Below the pieces are notes generated by a model. That model saw only the letters and a list, made by a program, of their open reading frames with translations. It ran no database searches and was not told the origin of the DNA. From Desulfobacca_B sp046538075 (GTDB taxonomy: Bacteria > Desulfobacterota > Desulfobaccia > Desulfobaccales > Desulfobaccaceae), in contig JBKHJN010000010.1 in NCBI GenBank assembly GCA_046538075.1, forward strand, positions 1-64,000: a stretch of 64,000 bases of DNA, given 5' to 3'. The position numbers were made by a program, and so were the translations under genes. Shown piece by piece: positions 6,890 to 14,916 of this stretch (position 1 is its first letter; every line of letters begins with the position of its first letter).

Positions 6890-9493
6890 TTATTCGGCGG
6901 GACCGGGCGGTTGCAGGCGTTGTTCTATTCTTTCGTCTTGGACTTTTAAACGAAGATCTAGCTTCTCAAAGGCTTCTTCCAGGTTGGGTTCCATCAGCAC
7001 CAGCCCTTCTCGGCTAACAATCAGCCTTTTCAGTTGGGGGATCTTAAAACGGGTTATGGCCGTGAGGTAAACCGGCTGGATATAGTAAATTGCCCCAGGG
7101 AGGGGTAAAACAATCATCTTACCCCGCTCCACGTTGGAGCCAGCCAAACTCCACAGACTGAACTGCTCGGAGATCACCGTATCCTGGTTGATAAAGGCAT
7201 CAACCTGTGAAGGCCCATAGACCAGACTGCCTTTGGGGAAGCTATAGACCAGCCTTCTGCCGTAATTGGGGCCGTCGCAGCCCACTACACACAGGGCCCG
7301 GAGGTTATCTCGAGCCATAGGGTTCATCGGAGAGATGAGGATAAACTCGGGCCTGTCTTTTTCTATTAAGTTGAGGGTCAGATAATAAGGTTTCATCCTT
7401 GAGGTCTGATCACCATGTTGGATTTCCGGGAATTCCCAGATATCCTCCTGCTTGTAAAACACCTCCGGATCGGTCTGGTGATATATGGCATAGATTTCCA
7501 TCTGAATGTCAAACAGATCTTTGGGGTAGCGTAAATGAGATTTAAGTTCGGCCGGCAACTGGTCCATATTCTTTATCAGACCAGGGTACATGCGACTATA
7601 GGCCTTGATGATCGGATCCCCGGGGTCGGCCAGATAATAATGGACCGTCCCGTCATAGGCGTCTACTACAATCTTCACCGCGTTACGGATATAATTTAAT
7701 TTATCATAGTACGGTTGGGAGTAAGGATAGTGATTTGAAAAAGTATAAGCATCCTGAATCCAATAAATTTTCTTGGCAGTCACAACGACATATGGGTCTT
7801 CGTCCAGAATAAAAAAGGGGGTCAAGGCTTTGATCCGGTCGACAATATTGCGCCGGAACAATATCTTGCTTTGGGGCGTAGTTTTGGTGGTGAACAAGAT
7901 ATCAGTTTCTTTAAAATAGACGGAAAAAATCAGCTTGCTCCATAAGGAGGCAACGTCCACCCCGCCGCGTCCCTGGTAATCCGTTAGTAAATGACCAGTG
8001 GAGGTAGGATAGCCCATTTCCCGGCTTTTATTGGGGACAATGATGGGTTCATATTTTTCTTCGCCGTAATAGATGGCCGGTTCCTGGATCTCAAACCCAC
8101 TGTCCGAGGTGGGAGGAATGTCCTTAATGAAAAAGGTCATGGTTTCTTCTCCAGCCTGAGCTGCCGGGGTCATCACTACCCCAACGCCGTGAGTATACTT
8201 TAAACGTTTATTAAACCAATTCTGCACCCCCGGAGGCAGTCTTTCGAGATTTAATTCTCGCGGGGAGAGGAAAACCTGCTGAAGAATTCCATTAACCTCA
8301 TAGCGATCCACATCAATCGACTTGAAATCATAGTAGGTGCGGAGCTCCTGAAGTTGAACATAGACATCCTGCAACACTTCGCGATCCCAGACCGGAATAT
8401 TGACCAGGCTTTGCCGCACTTCCGGAGACTTTTGATCCAAAGGGATTTCTTCCAGGTTAAATTCCCGGGTCTCCACTTTTTCCAAGTCAAAGGCGGCTAA
8501 AGTAGCCTGGATATTTTTCTTTATAAACGGCGCTTCTACGGTACTTTCATTAGGGTTGACGATGTAATGTTGGAACTGGTCAGGGATTAAAGAGGAATAG
8601 CGCCCCACCAATGCCAAAGCCAACAGCAGCGTGCCGGTGATCAGGAGCTTGAGGCCTCGGCGGGTTTGAATGTAAAAAACCAGGGCCAGTCCGGTTACCA
8701 GCAAAAGTCCGATGCATAACCAGATTAGCGGCAGAATCACATAAATTTCGACAAATCCAGGGCCGAAAAAGATACCCTCATGGGCCTTGGAATAAAGCAG
8801 TTGATGGCGCTGCAGGACAAATTTCCAAATCGCCAGAGCGAACAATACCAGCACTAAAACACAGAGATGGGTTTTGGCGACGCCGTGCAGCCTCTGATCC
8901 TGCTCGAACAGGTAGCGTCTTTCCAGCCAATAAAGCAGCAATAAACCCAGCAAGAGTAAACCAAAGACAATCAGCAATTCATCCACCACCAATAGATAAA
9001 CCGGCAATGAAAAGAGATAATAGCTGAGGTCTTTGCCAAACACCAAGTCCTGAACCCCGGCGGCCGGGCCAAAGATGTACAGCAGGGTCGATTCCCAATG
9101 TTGGAACAGCGGCAGTGCCAGAACTATGGCTAAAATAAGAGAAAAAGGCGTATAAACCTTGAGAGAACCGGAGCGAAAATATTTGGCCAGCTCTTTATAA
9201 TTGAGGAGTTCCCTGGGACTGGTCTTCAGCTCAACGGGAGTTGAAGCTCCCAGTAATCTTGAGGCCACCCAGAAGTTGAGGAAAAAGACCAGGAAAAACA
9301 GGAGGGTAAATGTGCCAAAAATCAAATACCGATACATAAACCGCAGCCAGAAATATTGGCCATATCCTAAAGACTGGAACCACCATAAGTCCACAATAAA
9401 ATCGGTAAAGACCAGAGCCAGGACCACAAACAAGACGCCAAAAGCCATCAGGCTTAAGATCAATAAAATTAACCATCGTTTCCAGCGCGACAT
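6890..9493 (-). CDS. UPF0182 family membrane protein
   Basis: An 867-aa protein of the COG1615/UPF0182 family. The first 310 residues contain about seven hydrophobic segments (the first at LILLILSLMAFGVLFVVLAL), with the family-typical pattern FTDFIVDLWWFQSLGY between the first two. A large soluble region, probably extracytoplasmic, follows with family motifs NYIRNAVKIVVDAYDG, YHQTDPEVFYKQEDIW and the LSPMNP-like SPMNPMARDN. Function is unknown across the family, which is found in actinobacteria, cyanobacteria, clostridia and deltaproteobacteria. It is complete, without the acidic C-terminal tail seen in some members. Confidence 0.9.
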   Translation of the reverse strand: MSRWKRWLILLILSLMAFGVLFVVLALVFTDFIVDLWWFQSLGYGQYFWLRFMYRYLIFGTFTLLFFLVFFLNFWVASRLLGASTPVELKTSPRELLNYKELAKYFRSGSLKVYTPFSLILAIVLALPLFQHWESTLLYIFGPAAGVQDLVFGKDLSYYLFSLPVYLLVVDELLIVFGLLLLGLLLLYWLERRYLFEQDQRLHGVAKTHLCVLVLVLFALAIWKFVLQRHQLLYSKAHEGIFFGPGFVEIYVILPLIWLCIGLLLVTGLALVFYIQTRRGLKLLITGTLLLALALVGRYSSLIPDQFQHYIVNPNESTVEAPFIKKNIQATLAAFDLEKVETREFNLEEIPLDQKSPEVRQSLVNIPVWDREVLQDVYVQLQELRTYYDFKSIDVDRYEVNGILQQVFLSPRELNLERLPPGVQNWFNKRLKYTHGVGVVMTPAAQAGEETMTFFIKDIPPTSDSGFEIQEPAIYYGEEKYEPIIVPNKSREMGYPTSTGHLLTDYQGRGGVDVASLWSKLIFSVYFKETDILFTTKTTPQSKILFRRNIVDRIKALTPFFILDEDPYVVVTAKKIYWIQDAYTFSNHYPYSQPYYDKLNYIRNAVKIVVDAYDGTVHYYLADPGDPIIKAYSRMYPGLIKNMDQLPAELKSHLRYPKDLFDIQMEIYAIYHQTDPEVFYKQEDIWEFPEIQHGDQTSRMKPYYLTLNLIEKDRPEFILISPMNPMARDNLRALCVVGCDGPNYGRRLVYSFPKGSLVYGPSQVDAFINQDTVISEQFSLWSLAGSNVERGKMIVLPLPGAIYYIQPVYLTAITRFKIPQLKRLIVSREGLVLMEPNLEEAFEKLDLRLKVQDERIEQRLQPPGPAE

Positions 9494-9944
9494 ATTTCTA
9501 CTCCGTAGGTGCAGCGATCGATAATCTTATCATCGACTGGGGCATGCCTTCCACATTTATTGGGGACCGCTGGCGGAGGCAAACAGATGAATGCCATCTT
9601 GACCTGTATTTTTTATCCTGGACTTAAGCCGCTGTCCATTAATAATTGCAGATCTGCAGTTTTTATGTCTGTCAAGGTATGCAAAGATATACCGATTATA
9701 ACCTTCCACTCCGGGAAACTCAAAACCTTTACTGCTGAATTTATGGTCAACAACAAAACAGGGGCAGGGTCTCAACCAATGCTATTCCCAAATGTTTGCC
9801 ACCAATCAGTGTTTTAAAATACCAGCCGCCCCTTGTCAAAAGCGATAAAAATATAATAATAAGCCATAACCCGGATTGCCACAACAACCAAAACCGTTTA
9901 GATGTGATCCGATTCAGGGTATTGATTAGCAAGAAAGACTGATT
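9494..9944. other. Intergenic region between divergent genes
   Basis: This region separates UPF0182 (minus) from the DUF192 gene (plus), so both promoters should lie here, but no clear -35/-10 pair is visible. Short open frames on both strands lack ribosome binding sites and family resemblance. Confidence 0.4.
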
Positions 9945-10376
9945 ATGAAGGTTCGTGGTTCCCTGAGTTCCTTATTAATGGTGTTTTTAATTATTTTGGG
10001 CCTTGCCGGCCTCATGGCAGCCGAAAATCCCATTAAGCAGCTCTTTATAAATGAGGTGCCAATCAAGGTCGAAATAGCGGAGACGCCAGAGAAAATCTAT
10101 CAGGGGCTCAGCGGCCGGGAAGCCTTGCCGGAAGGCCGCGGCATGCTGTTTGTCATGCCATCTCTGGAGTACCAGCATTTTTGCATGCGGGGGATGCTAT
10201 TTCCCATCGACATCATCTGGATTGCCAAAGGCCGGGTCATCGGCCTGGCCCCAAATCTTTCCCCGCAGGATAACCGCACATTTTCCTCCCCGGCCCCGGC
10301 CGACCAGGTCTTGGAAGTCCCGGCCGGATTTTGCCAAAAACACCAGATCCGGATTAACCATAAGGTATTATTCTAA
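9945..10376 (+). CDS. DUF192 family exported protein
   Basis: A 143-aa protein with an N-terminal signal peptide (hydrophobic LLMVFLIILGLAGLMAA) followed by the DUF192 (COG1430) fold: V.V.IAETPEKIYQGLSGR, the LPEGRGMLFVM segment, CMRGMLFPIDIIWI and the C-terminal VLEVPAGFCQKHQIR. Function is unknown; family members are small periplasmic or cytoplasmic beta proteins. The TAA is directly followed by the GTG start of the next gene, so the two form an operon. Confidence 0.88.
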   Translation: MKVRGSLSSLLMVFLIILGLAGLMAAENPIKQLFINEVPIKVEIAETPEKIYQGLSGREALPEGRGMLFVMPSLEYQHFCMRGMLFPIDIIWIAKGRVIGLAPNLSPQDNRTFSSPAPADQVLEVPAGFCQKHQIRINHKVLF

Positions 10377-11483
10377 GTGAAGAATTTTTTCTGTTGCAGG
10401 CTTAAACTTTACGCCCACCATATGCCTTCGAGAATTGGCTGGATGGTTTTGCTGTTGGTCTTGCTGGGGGTCGGGACGGAGCCGTTGTGGGGGGCTGCCG
10501 GCCTCACCGCGGCCCTGCCCACCGGGATGCAGATCTACCGCCGCCTGCTCAAACCCCTATTCCGGCTAATCCTGGCCATCGGCATCGGGCTGCTGCTCGG
10601 CAACCTCATCGAAGGCAGCGGGCTTACCGGCCGGCTGGGGCGGCTGGCCATGCCCCTGGTGCGCTGGGGCCATCTGCGGGAGCAATCCGCAGTGGCCTTT
10701 ACCACCGCGTTTTTTTCCTCTGTGACTGCCAATACCATGTTGATGAATTCTTACCAGGAGCAGGCGATCAGCCGCCAAGAGTTAATCCTGTCCTCGCTGG
10801 TGCTCACCCTGCCCACCTTTTTCCTCCACCTGCCGACCACTTTCTTCATTATTACGCCCTTAGTCGGGCGCATCGGGGTCTATTACCTGGCGGTGCTGCT
10901 GGCCGCGGCGCTGCTCCGGACTGTGGCCTTTTTGACTTACAGCCGCCTGAAGCTGCCCCCGCCGCCGGTCTGTCCGGAATGTGCCAGTTTTCCCCGGCCT
11001 GATTGGCCGGCGGTCTGGCGGCAGAGTTGGCCTAAATTCACGAGCCGCTTCCGGCAGGTGCTGCTGGTCACCGTCCCGGTGTTTCTGCTGGTCTTTCTGG
11101 CCCAGGAAGGGGGCTTTTTTGAGTGGCTGAAAGCTGGGCTGGCCCGCAATTTGCCCACCGCCTCGATTCCGGTGGAATCCTTGAGCATTATCGCCCTGGC
11201 GTTGGCCGCCGAGACCACCGCCGGGTTTGCCGCGGCCGGCGCTTTCCTGGAGGCCCAGGCCCTGAGCCCCCCCGCCATACTTCTGACCCTGCTGGTCGGA
11301 ACCATCCTTTCCAGCCCGATACGGGCCTTGCGCCACCAACTCCCTCACTACCTGGGGATCTTTACCCCGGCTCTGGGCTTTAAGATCATGCTCTTGTCCC
11401 AACTCTGCCGGGCCTTAAGCATTTTGCCATTTTTGCTGTTATTATATTTTGGGGATCTGCCATTTATCTCATTATCCAATTAA
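10377..11483 (+). CDS. Gate (nucleoside-recognition) domain membrane protein
   Basis: A 368-aa polytopic membrane protein with about eight to nine hydrophobic segments. It has the two-block arrangement of nucleoside-recognition (Gate) domain proteins: a first block with SAVAFTTAFFSSVTANTMLM, and a second with the matching pattern ALAAETTAGFAAAGAF and GTILSSPIRALRHQLPHY. A soluble loop with two cysteines (CPECASFPRPDW) joins them. GTG at 10377 abuts the preceding stop; ATG at 10422 would remove 15 residues and leave the first membrane segment intact, so it is an alternative start. Transport substrate is unknown. It ends in-frame with the next small membrane ORF. Confidence 0.75.
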   Translation: MKNFFCCRLKLYAHHMPSRIGWMVLLLVLLGVGTEPLWGAAGLTAALPTGMQIYRRLLKPLFRLILAIGIGLLLGNLIEGSGLTGRLGRLAMPLVRWGHLREQSAVAFTTAFFSSVTANTMLMNSYQEQAISRQELILSSLVLTLPTFFLHLPTTFFIITPLVGRIGVYYLAVLLAAALLRTVAFLTYSRLKLPPPPVCPECASFPRPDWPAVWRQSWPKFTSRFRQVLLVTVPVFLLVFLAQEGGFFEWLKAGLARNLPTASIPVESLSIIALALAAETTAGFAAAGAFLEAQALSPPAILLTLLVGTILSSPIRALRHQLPHYLGIFTPALGFKIMLLSQLCRALSILPFLLLLYFGDLPFISLSN

Positions 11484-11558
11484 AATTTCTCAAGCCATAA
11501 AAAATTTTTTGGCCGCCCGCCGATTTTTCTATCCTTTGGACTGGCGGTTTTCACCTGG

Positions 11559-11759
11559 ATGGCGGCTACCGGATTCTGCATGTTCCTCTTTCTCACTCCA
11601 GGCCAGAAAGCCGGAACCCTCGTGCATCTCGTTAAGGAACTCCACGAATTCGGGGAATCGCTGGTCCCCATCTTCCTGGGCGGGCACGTCGCCGCGGTTG
11701 CCCTGCATGCCTTGGCAGGGGATCATCGCTGGCGGAAGATGTTCTTTCTGAAAGAATAG
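11559..11759 (+). CDS. Small membrane protein, start uncertain
   Basis: From the ATG at 11559 the frame gives 66 aa. It resembles the end of small cytochrome b561-like or DUF4405-type membrane proteins, with one membrane segment and spaced histidines (LVHLVKELHEFGE, GGHVAAVALHALAGDHRW) that could bind heme; this is only a resemblance. The same frame is open back to the TAA of the preceding gene, and the residues before the ATG (IFLSFGLAVFTW) complete a membrane helix, so the true start is probably upstream at a non-ATG codon such as CTG 11541. No convincing ribosome binding site is visible. Confidence 0.45.
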   Translation: MAATGFCMFLFLTPGQKAGTLVHLVKELHEFGESLVPIFLGGHVAAVALHALAGDHRWRKMFFLKE

Positions 11760-11851
11760 TAAATTTGCCAGTCAGTCAACCTTAGCTGAATCGTTCAGCC
11801 ATCGATGTTTTATTTTCTAGTTCAAGTCTCGGCTATTAATGATAGATAATC

Positions 11852-12583
11852 TCAAGGTCTGAGCGGCACTAACTCCACTGCTCCCCAGGCCCCCAACTTA
11901 TCTCCGACGATGACCACGGCCCCTAACAGTCCTGGTACTTGGGCCGCCCAGTCCAGGACGGCAGGGATGGCCTGGGCGTCAGTGATCCGGTTGCCCAGGG
12001 CAGTGGCGGCCGCATCCGCCAAGGCCACCGAAGGGGCCAGCACACAGGCGGCATCGGCCCGGCCCCGGCTGTAGGAGTGTCCTACAGTGCCGGAGGAGGT
12101 GCAAATGCCCAGCGGGCTTTGGGCCGCCTCGACCTGGATGCCGATCCGCTGGCTCAGCGGGGAGTTGCCGGCGTAAACGGCGACCGTGGCCCGGCCTTGC
12201 ACCGCTAAAAAGATATCGCCGCCGTTTTCGACGATCACCTCGGGGCTGTGCGCCTTTAAGGCCTGGCCGACCTGTTCGGCCACCGCCCCGGCTACCGCGG
12301 CCATCGGCCCCACCCCCACCAAGGCCGCTGCGGCAATCATCTCTTTGACTATGGCCGGGGCAAAAGGGTCCGGCGGCCAGGGGGACAAGGTATGCAGGAA
12401 ATCAGGATGGGCGCCGATATAACGCTCCAGTTGATAACGCGTCTGGCAGACCAGTTCCCGGGTGCGGCGGCTCAGATCCTGGCTGGCCAGCACCAGCAGA
12501 TCGGTCTCCTTCACCACCACCCGAAAGGCCGCCAGCTGACCCCGGGCCATGCGGGTGCGGTAGGTCCGTTCCTGGGACTCCAT
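11852..12583 (-). CDS. UPF0280 family protein (ApbE-related)
   Basis: A 243-aa protein of the UPF0280/COG2122 family, distantly related to the flavin transferase ApbE. Family features are visible: RTYRTRM near the start, PMAAVAGAVAEQVG, VIVENGGDIFL, and the conserved GICTSSGTVGHSYSRGRADA. Biochemical role is unknown; members are common in methanogens and anaerobic bacteria. The start codon is preceded by AAGGAAG, which lies inside the end of a short upstream reading frame generated by a 37-bp direct repeat (see findings), so its translation may be coupled to that frame. Confidence 0.85.
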   Translation of the reverse strand: MESQERTYRTRMARGQLAAFRVVVKETDLLVLASQDLSRRTRELVCQTRYQLERYIGAHPDFLHTLSPWPPDPFAPAIVKEMIAAAALVGVGPMAAVAGAVAEQVGQALKAHSPEVIVENGGDIFLAVQGRATVAVYAGNSPLSQRIGIQVEAAQSPLGICTSSGTVGHSYSRGRADAACVLAPSVALADAAATALGNRITDAQAIPAVLDWAAQVPGLLGAVVIVGDKLGAWGAVELVPLRP

Positions 12584-12688
12584 GGCTCAGCTTCCTTTAG
12601 CGGCAATGACCACCACATTTATCGTTGGTTTTTTCGTCGGTGGGCTTTTTGCCATGGCTCAGCTTCCTTTAGCGGCAATGACCACCAC
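12580..12688. repeat. 37-bp direct repeat, 72-bp period
   Basis: Positions 12580-12616 and 12652-12688 are identical over 37 bases. On the minus strand each copy spells the last codons of the EamA transporter gene, its TGA, and a following GCCATGG with an ATG. The period of 72 is a multiple of three. The second copy in transcription order carries the ribosome binding site and start of the UPF0280 gene. Confidence 0.9.
12587..12655 (-). CDS. 22-aa minicistron between transporter and UPF0280 genes
   Basis: Between the EamA transporter stop and the UPF0280 start, an ATG (12655) opens a frame of 22 codons ending at TGA 12589-12587, three bases before the UPF0280 ATG. Its last codons repeat the end of the transporter protein (VVVIAAKGS) because of the direct repeat. 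It has the same AAAGGAAGCTGAGCC spacing before its ATG as the UPF0280 gene. It is probably a by-product of the duplication that keeps translation passing through the gap; no function of the peptide is implied. Confidence 0.4.
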   Translation of the reverse strand: MAKSPPTKKPTINVVVIAAKGS

Positions 12689-13537
12689 CCCGGCAGCCAT
12701 CAGCATGGCCCCCGCCAGCCGGGAGGAAAGTTGGGTTTCTTTAAGCCACAAACCGCCATAAAGGACGCTGATCACCAGACTGGTCCGTTTCACCGCGATC
12801 AGGTAAGCGGCCGGGGCGATCTGAATGCCGTGCATATGGCAAAGGATGCTGGCGGCGGCACAAAACCCCAGCAGCAATCCCCAACCGGGCCGGGCCCATA
12901 ATCCCTTCCCCGGCCGGGAACGGCTCCCGGGGTAGCCGGACAACATCAACATGGTAAATACGCTGGGGTAAAATAATCCGAAAAAAGCCGGGGCCGAATT
13001 AAGCACCGCCAGTTTGCCCAGGGCCGAAGTGCAGGCAAAGATGGCCGCCACCAGCAGCATCAGACGGGGACCCTGTTCCTGCCACAGGGCGGTTAAAGGA
13101 GCCAGGACGCCATAGCGCCGCCGGTCCAGATTGAGGATATAACTCCCTAAACCCACCAGGAAGATGCCGCCGATGCCCCAGATGTTCAATGCCTCGCCCA
13201 ACAATACCTGGCCGGTGAGAATCAGCAGCACCGGGGTAAAGGCCAGCATCGGGGTACACAAGGAGATGGGAGAAACCTTCAAAGCCCGCATATATAAAAG
13301 TTGAGCCACGATTTCCAGCGGCAGGGCGGCGGCTACTGCATAAAAAAAGGTTCGCCCCAGGGGCGGAATGGAAATGCACAACCAACCGATCCCCAGAAAG
13401 GGGGCAGCAAAAAGCAAGCGGACCAGGATCATGCCATAGGGAGACAACCCGGCAAAATAACGCTTGGTCAGGGCATCGGCGCTGGCCAGGCCCAAGGCTG
13501 AGCCTAAAGCATAGATGATCCAGAGGTGCTCTCCCAT
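12659..13537 (-). CDS. EamA/DMT family transporter
   Basis: A drug/metabolite transporter superfamily membrane protein with ten predicted hydrophobic segments in two EamA repeats (for example SALGLASADALTKRYFAGLS in the first and LAGAMLMAAGVVVIAA at the end). I start it at ATG 13537 (292 aa): AGG sits 5 bases upstream and the first membrane helix begins directly after (WIIYALGSALG). This start is one base beyond the stop of rsmA, giving a tight operon. Substrate is unknown; DMT proteins export amino acids, nucleotides or other metabolites. Confidence 0.85.
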   Translation of the reverse strand: MGEHLWIIYALGSALGLASADALTKRYFAGLSPYGMILVRLLFAAPFLGIGWLCISIPPLGRTFFYAVAAALPLEIVAQLLYMRALKVSPISLCTPMLAFTPVLLILTGQVLLGEALNIWGIGGIFLVGLGSYILNLDRRRYGVLAPLTALWQEQGPRLMLLVAAIFACTSALGKLAVLNSAPAFFGLFYPSVFTMLMLSGYPGSRSRPGKGLWARPGWGLLLGFCAAASILCHMHGIQIAPAAYLIAVKRTSLVISVLYGGLWLKETQLSSRLAGAMLMAAGVVVIAAKGS

Positions 13538-13538
13538 G

Positions 13539-14399
13539 TTAACCTGACTCCGAGAGGCGATGAATGGCATTGCTGAGGCGGACAAAATCGGCCACCCTCA
13601 GGGTTTCCGCCCGCCGTTTAGGATCAATGACTAATTGCTCAAGAACAGCCAATACCTGCTCCGGAGTGGACCGCAGCTCAGCGGCCTGGGCTGCCAGGGT
13701 GTTTTTCAGGGTCTTGCGCCGTTGGCTGAAGGCGATTTTAACCACTTGGGCAAACAGGACCTCGTCATTGGCAGTAACAGTTCCCCCATCCGGGCGCAAC
13801 CGGATAACCAGCGAATCCACCTTCGGGGGTGGATAAAAGTTATTCGGACCGAGGGCAAAGAGCCGCTCTATCCGGGTATGATACTGGAGCAAGACAGAGA
13901 GGATGCCGTAATCTTTGGTGCCAGGCTGAGCAAGCAGACGCTGGCCCACTTCCTGCTGGACCATGAAGACCATGGTATCAAGGGCGGGCTTCTCGGCGAT
14001 TAATTTGAACAGCAGCGGCGAGGTGATCTGATAAGGGAGGTTGCCAATAACAGGGAGAGGTCGATTGATGGTTTGGCTCAGCTCCAAAAAGTTAAAATGC
14101 AGCACATCCTGGGTTATTACCTTGACATTGGCGACATCGGCCAGCACTTCCGAGCTTAACCCCTGAGCCAGGCGGGCATCCATTTCCAGGGCCATCACCT
14201 GGGCCGCGGCGTCGGCCAGAAGAACGGTCAGGGCCCCCAGTCCGGCACCGATTTCGACCACCGTTTCTGGGCCTTGCAGTTCCAGGGCCGCAACAATGCG
14301 CCGTGCCTGATCCGGATGGAGCAAGAAATGCTGGCCCAGAGATTTTTTAGGCCTCAGTCCCAGACGGCGGCACAGGACTTTGGGTGAGACGAAGGGCAC
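13539..14399 (-). CDS. rsmA: 16S rRNA dimethyladenosine transferase
   Basis: Dimethylates the two adjacent adenines in the 3' terminal hairpin loop of 16S rRNA (A1518 and A1519 in E. coli numbering), a late step in small-subunit maturation. The 286-aa sequence has the KsgA features in order: KKSLGQHFL at the N-terminus, SAM-binding motif I VVEIGAGLGALT, the catalytic GNLPYQITSPL, and QQEVGQRLLAQPGTKDYG. The C-terminal helical domain is complete. The start overlaps the end of the DUF2062 gene by 53 bases. Confidence 0.95.
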   Translation of the reverse strand: MPFVSPKVLCRRLGLRPKKSLGQHFLLHPDQARRIVAALELQGPETVVEIGAGLGALTVLLADAAAQVMALEMDARLAQGLSSEVLADVANVKVITQDVLHFNFLELSQTINRPLPVIGNLPYQITSPLLFKLIAEKPALDTMVFMVQQEVGQRLLAQPGTKDYGILSVLLQYHTRIERLFALGPNNFYPPPKVDSLVIRLRPDGGTVTANDEVLFAQVVKIAFSQRRKTLKNTLAAQAAELRSTPEQVLAVLEQLVIDPKRRAETLRVADFVRLSNAIHRLSESG

Positions 14400-14853
14400 T
14401 TTTCGGCTTTCTGGAGATGCGCGCCCGGTAGCGCAAAATTCCCCAGTAAGTTAAGAAAAAAGCGACAACCGCGATGGGCAGGGCAATGATCACGCCGCCC
14501 ATTTGCAGGGCCAGGTTAACCCGCCAGCCCAGGCGCAAGATTTCCAGAAGATTAAAAGTTGCTGGCAGTGCAACACCCTGACCTGGAAACAGAAGCCATT
14601 CCCCTATCTTAAAGCCAAAATAATAGAAGACCGGGATGGTTAAAGGATTGCTGATCCAGCAGCCCATAATGGCCATGACCCGAGAGAGCCGGAAAACAGA
14701 GGCCAAGGCCAGGGCGATAAGCATGTGAAAGGGTATGGTCGGGGTTGCCCCAATAAATACTCCCAAAGCCATACTCCAAGCCAATCGCCGCGGGTCCCCC
14801 CGCAGCCGCCGGAAACGCAGGTAGAGAAAACGTATTCTACGGCGCCAGCGCAT
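14347..14853 (-). CDS. DUF2062 membrane protein
   Basis: A 168-aa protein with the DUF2062 layout: a basic N-terminus (MRWRRRIRFLYLRFRRLRG), then PRRLAWSMALGVFIGATPTIPFH, a second hydrophobic region ending in the family motif SNPLTIPVFYYFGFKIGEWLL, and a further membrane segment near the C-terminus (VIIALPIAVVAFFLTYWGIL). DUF2062 proteins are inner-membrane proteins of unknown function, sometimes fused to glycosyltransferases. Its 3' end overlaps rsmA, so the two should be co-transcribed. Confidence 0.85.
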   Translation of the reverse strand: MRWRRRIRFLYLRFRRLRGDPRRLAWSMALGVFIGATPTIPFHMLIALALASVFRLSRVMAIMGCWISNPLTIPVFYYFGFKIGEWLLFPGQGVALPATFNLLEILRLGWRVNLALQMGGVIIALPIAVVAFFLTYWGILRYRARISRKPKSALRLTQSPVPPSGTEA

Positions 14854-14916
14854 GGTCGGTCACCAGCCGGCAATAATGATCTGAGGCTGCCTCAAGTTTC
14901 ATCATGCAATTTTTGA

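Noticed and set aside
9509..9932. Short open frames on both strands between UPF0182 and DUF192 genes, including a 61-codon hydrophobic frame at 9747-9932
   Set aside because: The minus frame starts with TTG and has no clear ribosome binding site; the other frames overlap it and have no family resemblance. Joining two of them by a frameshift gave nothing like VanZ or another known family.
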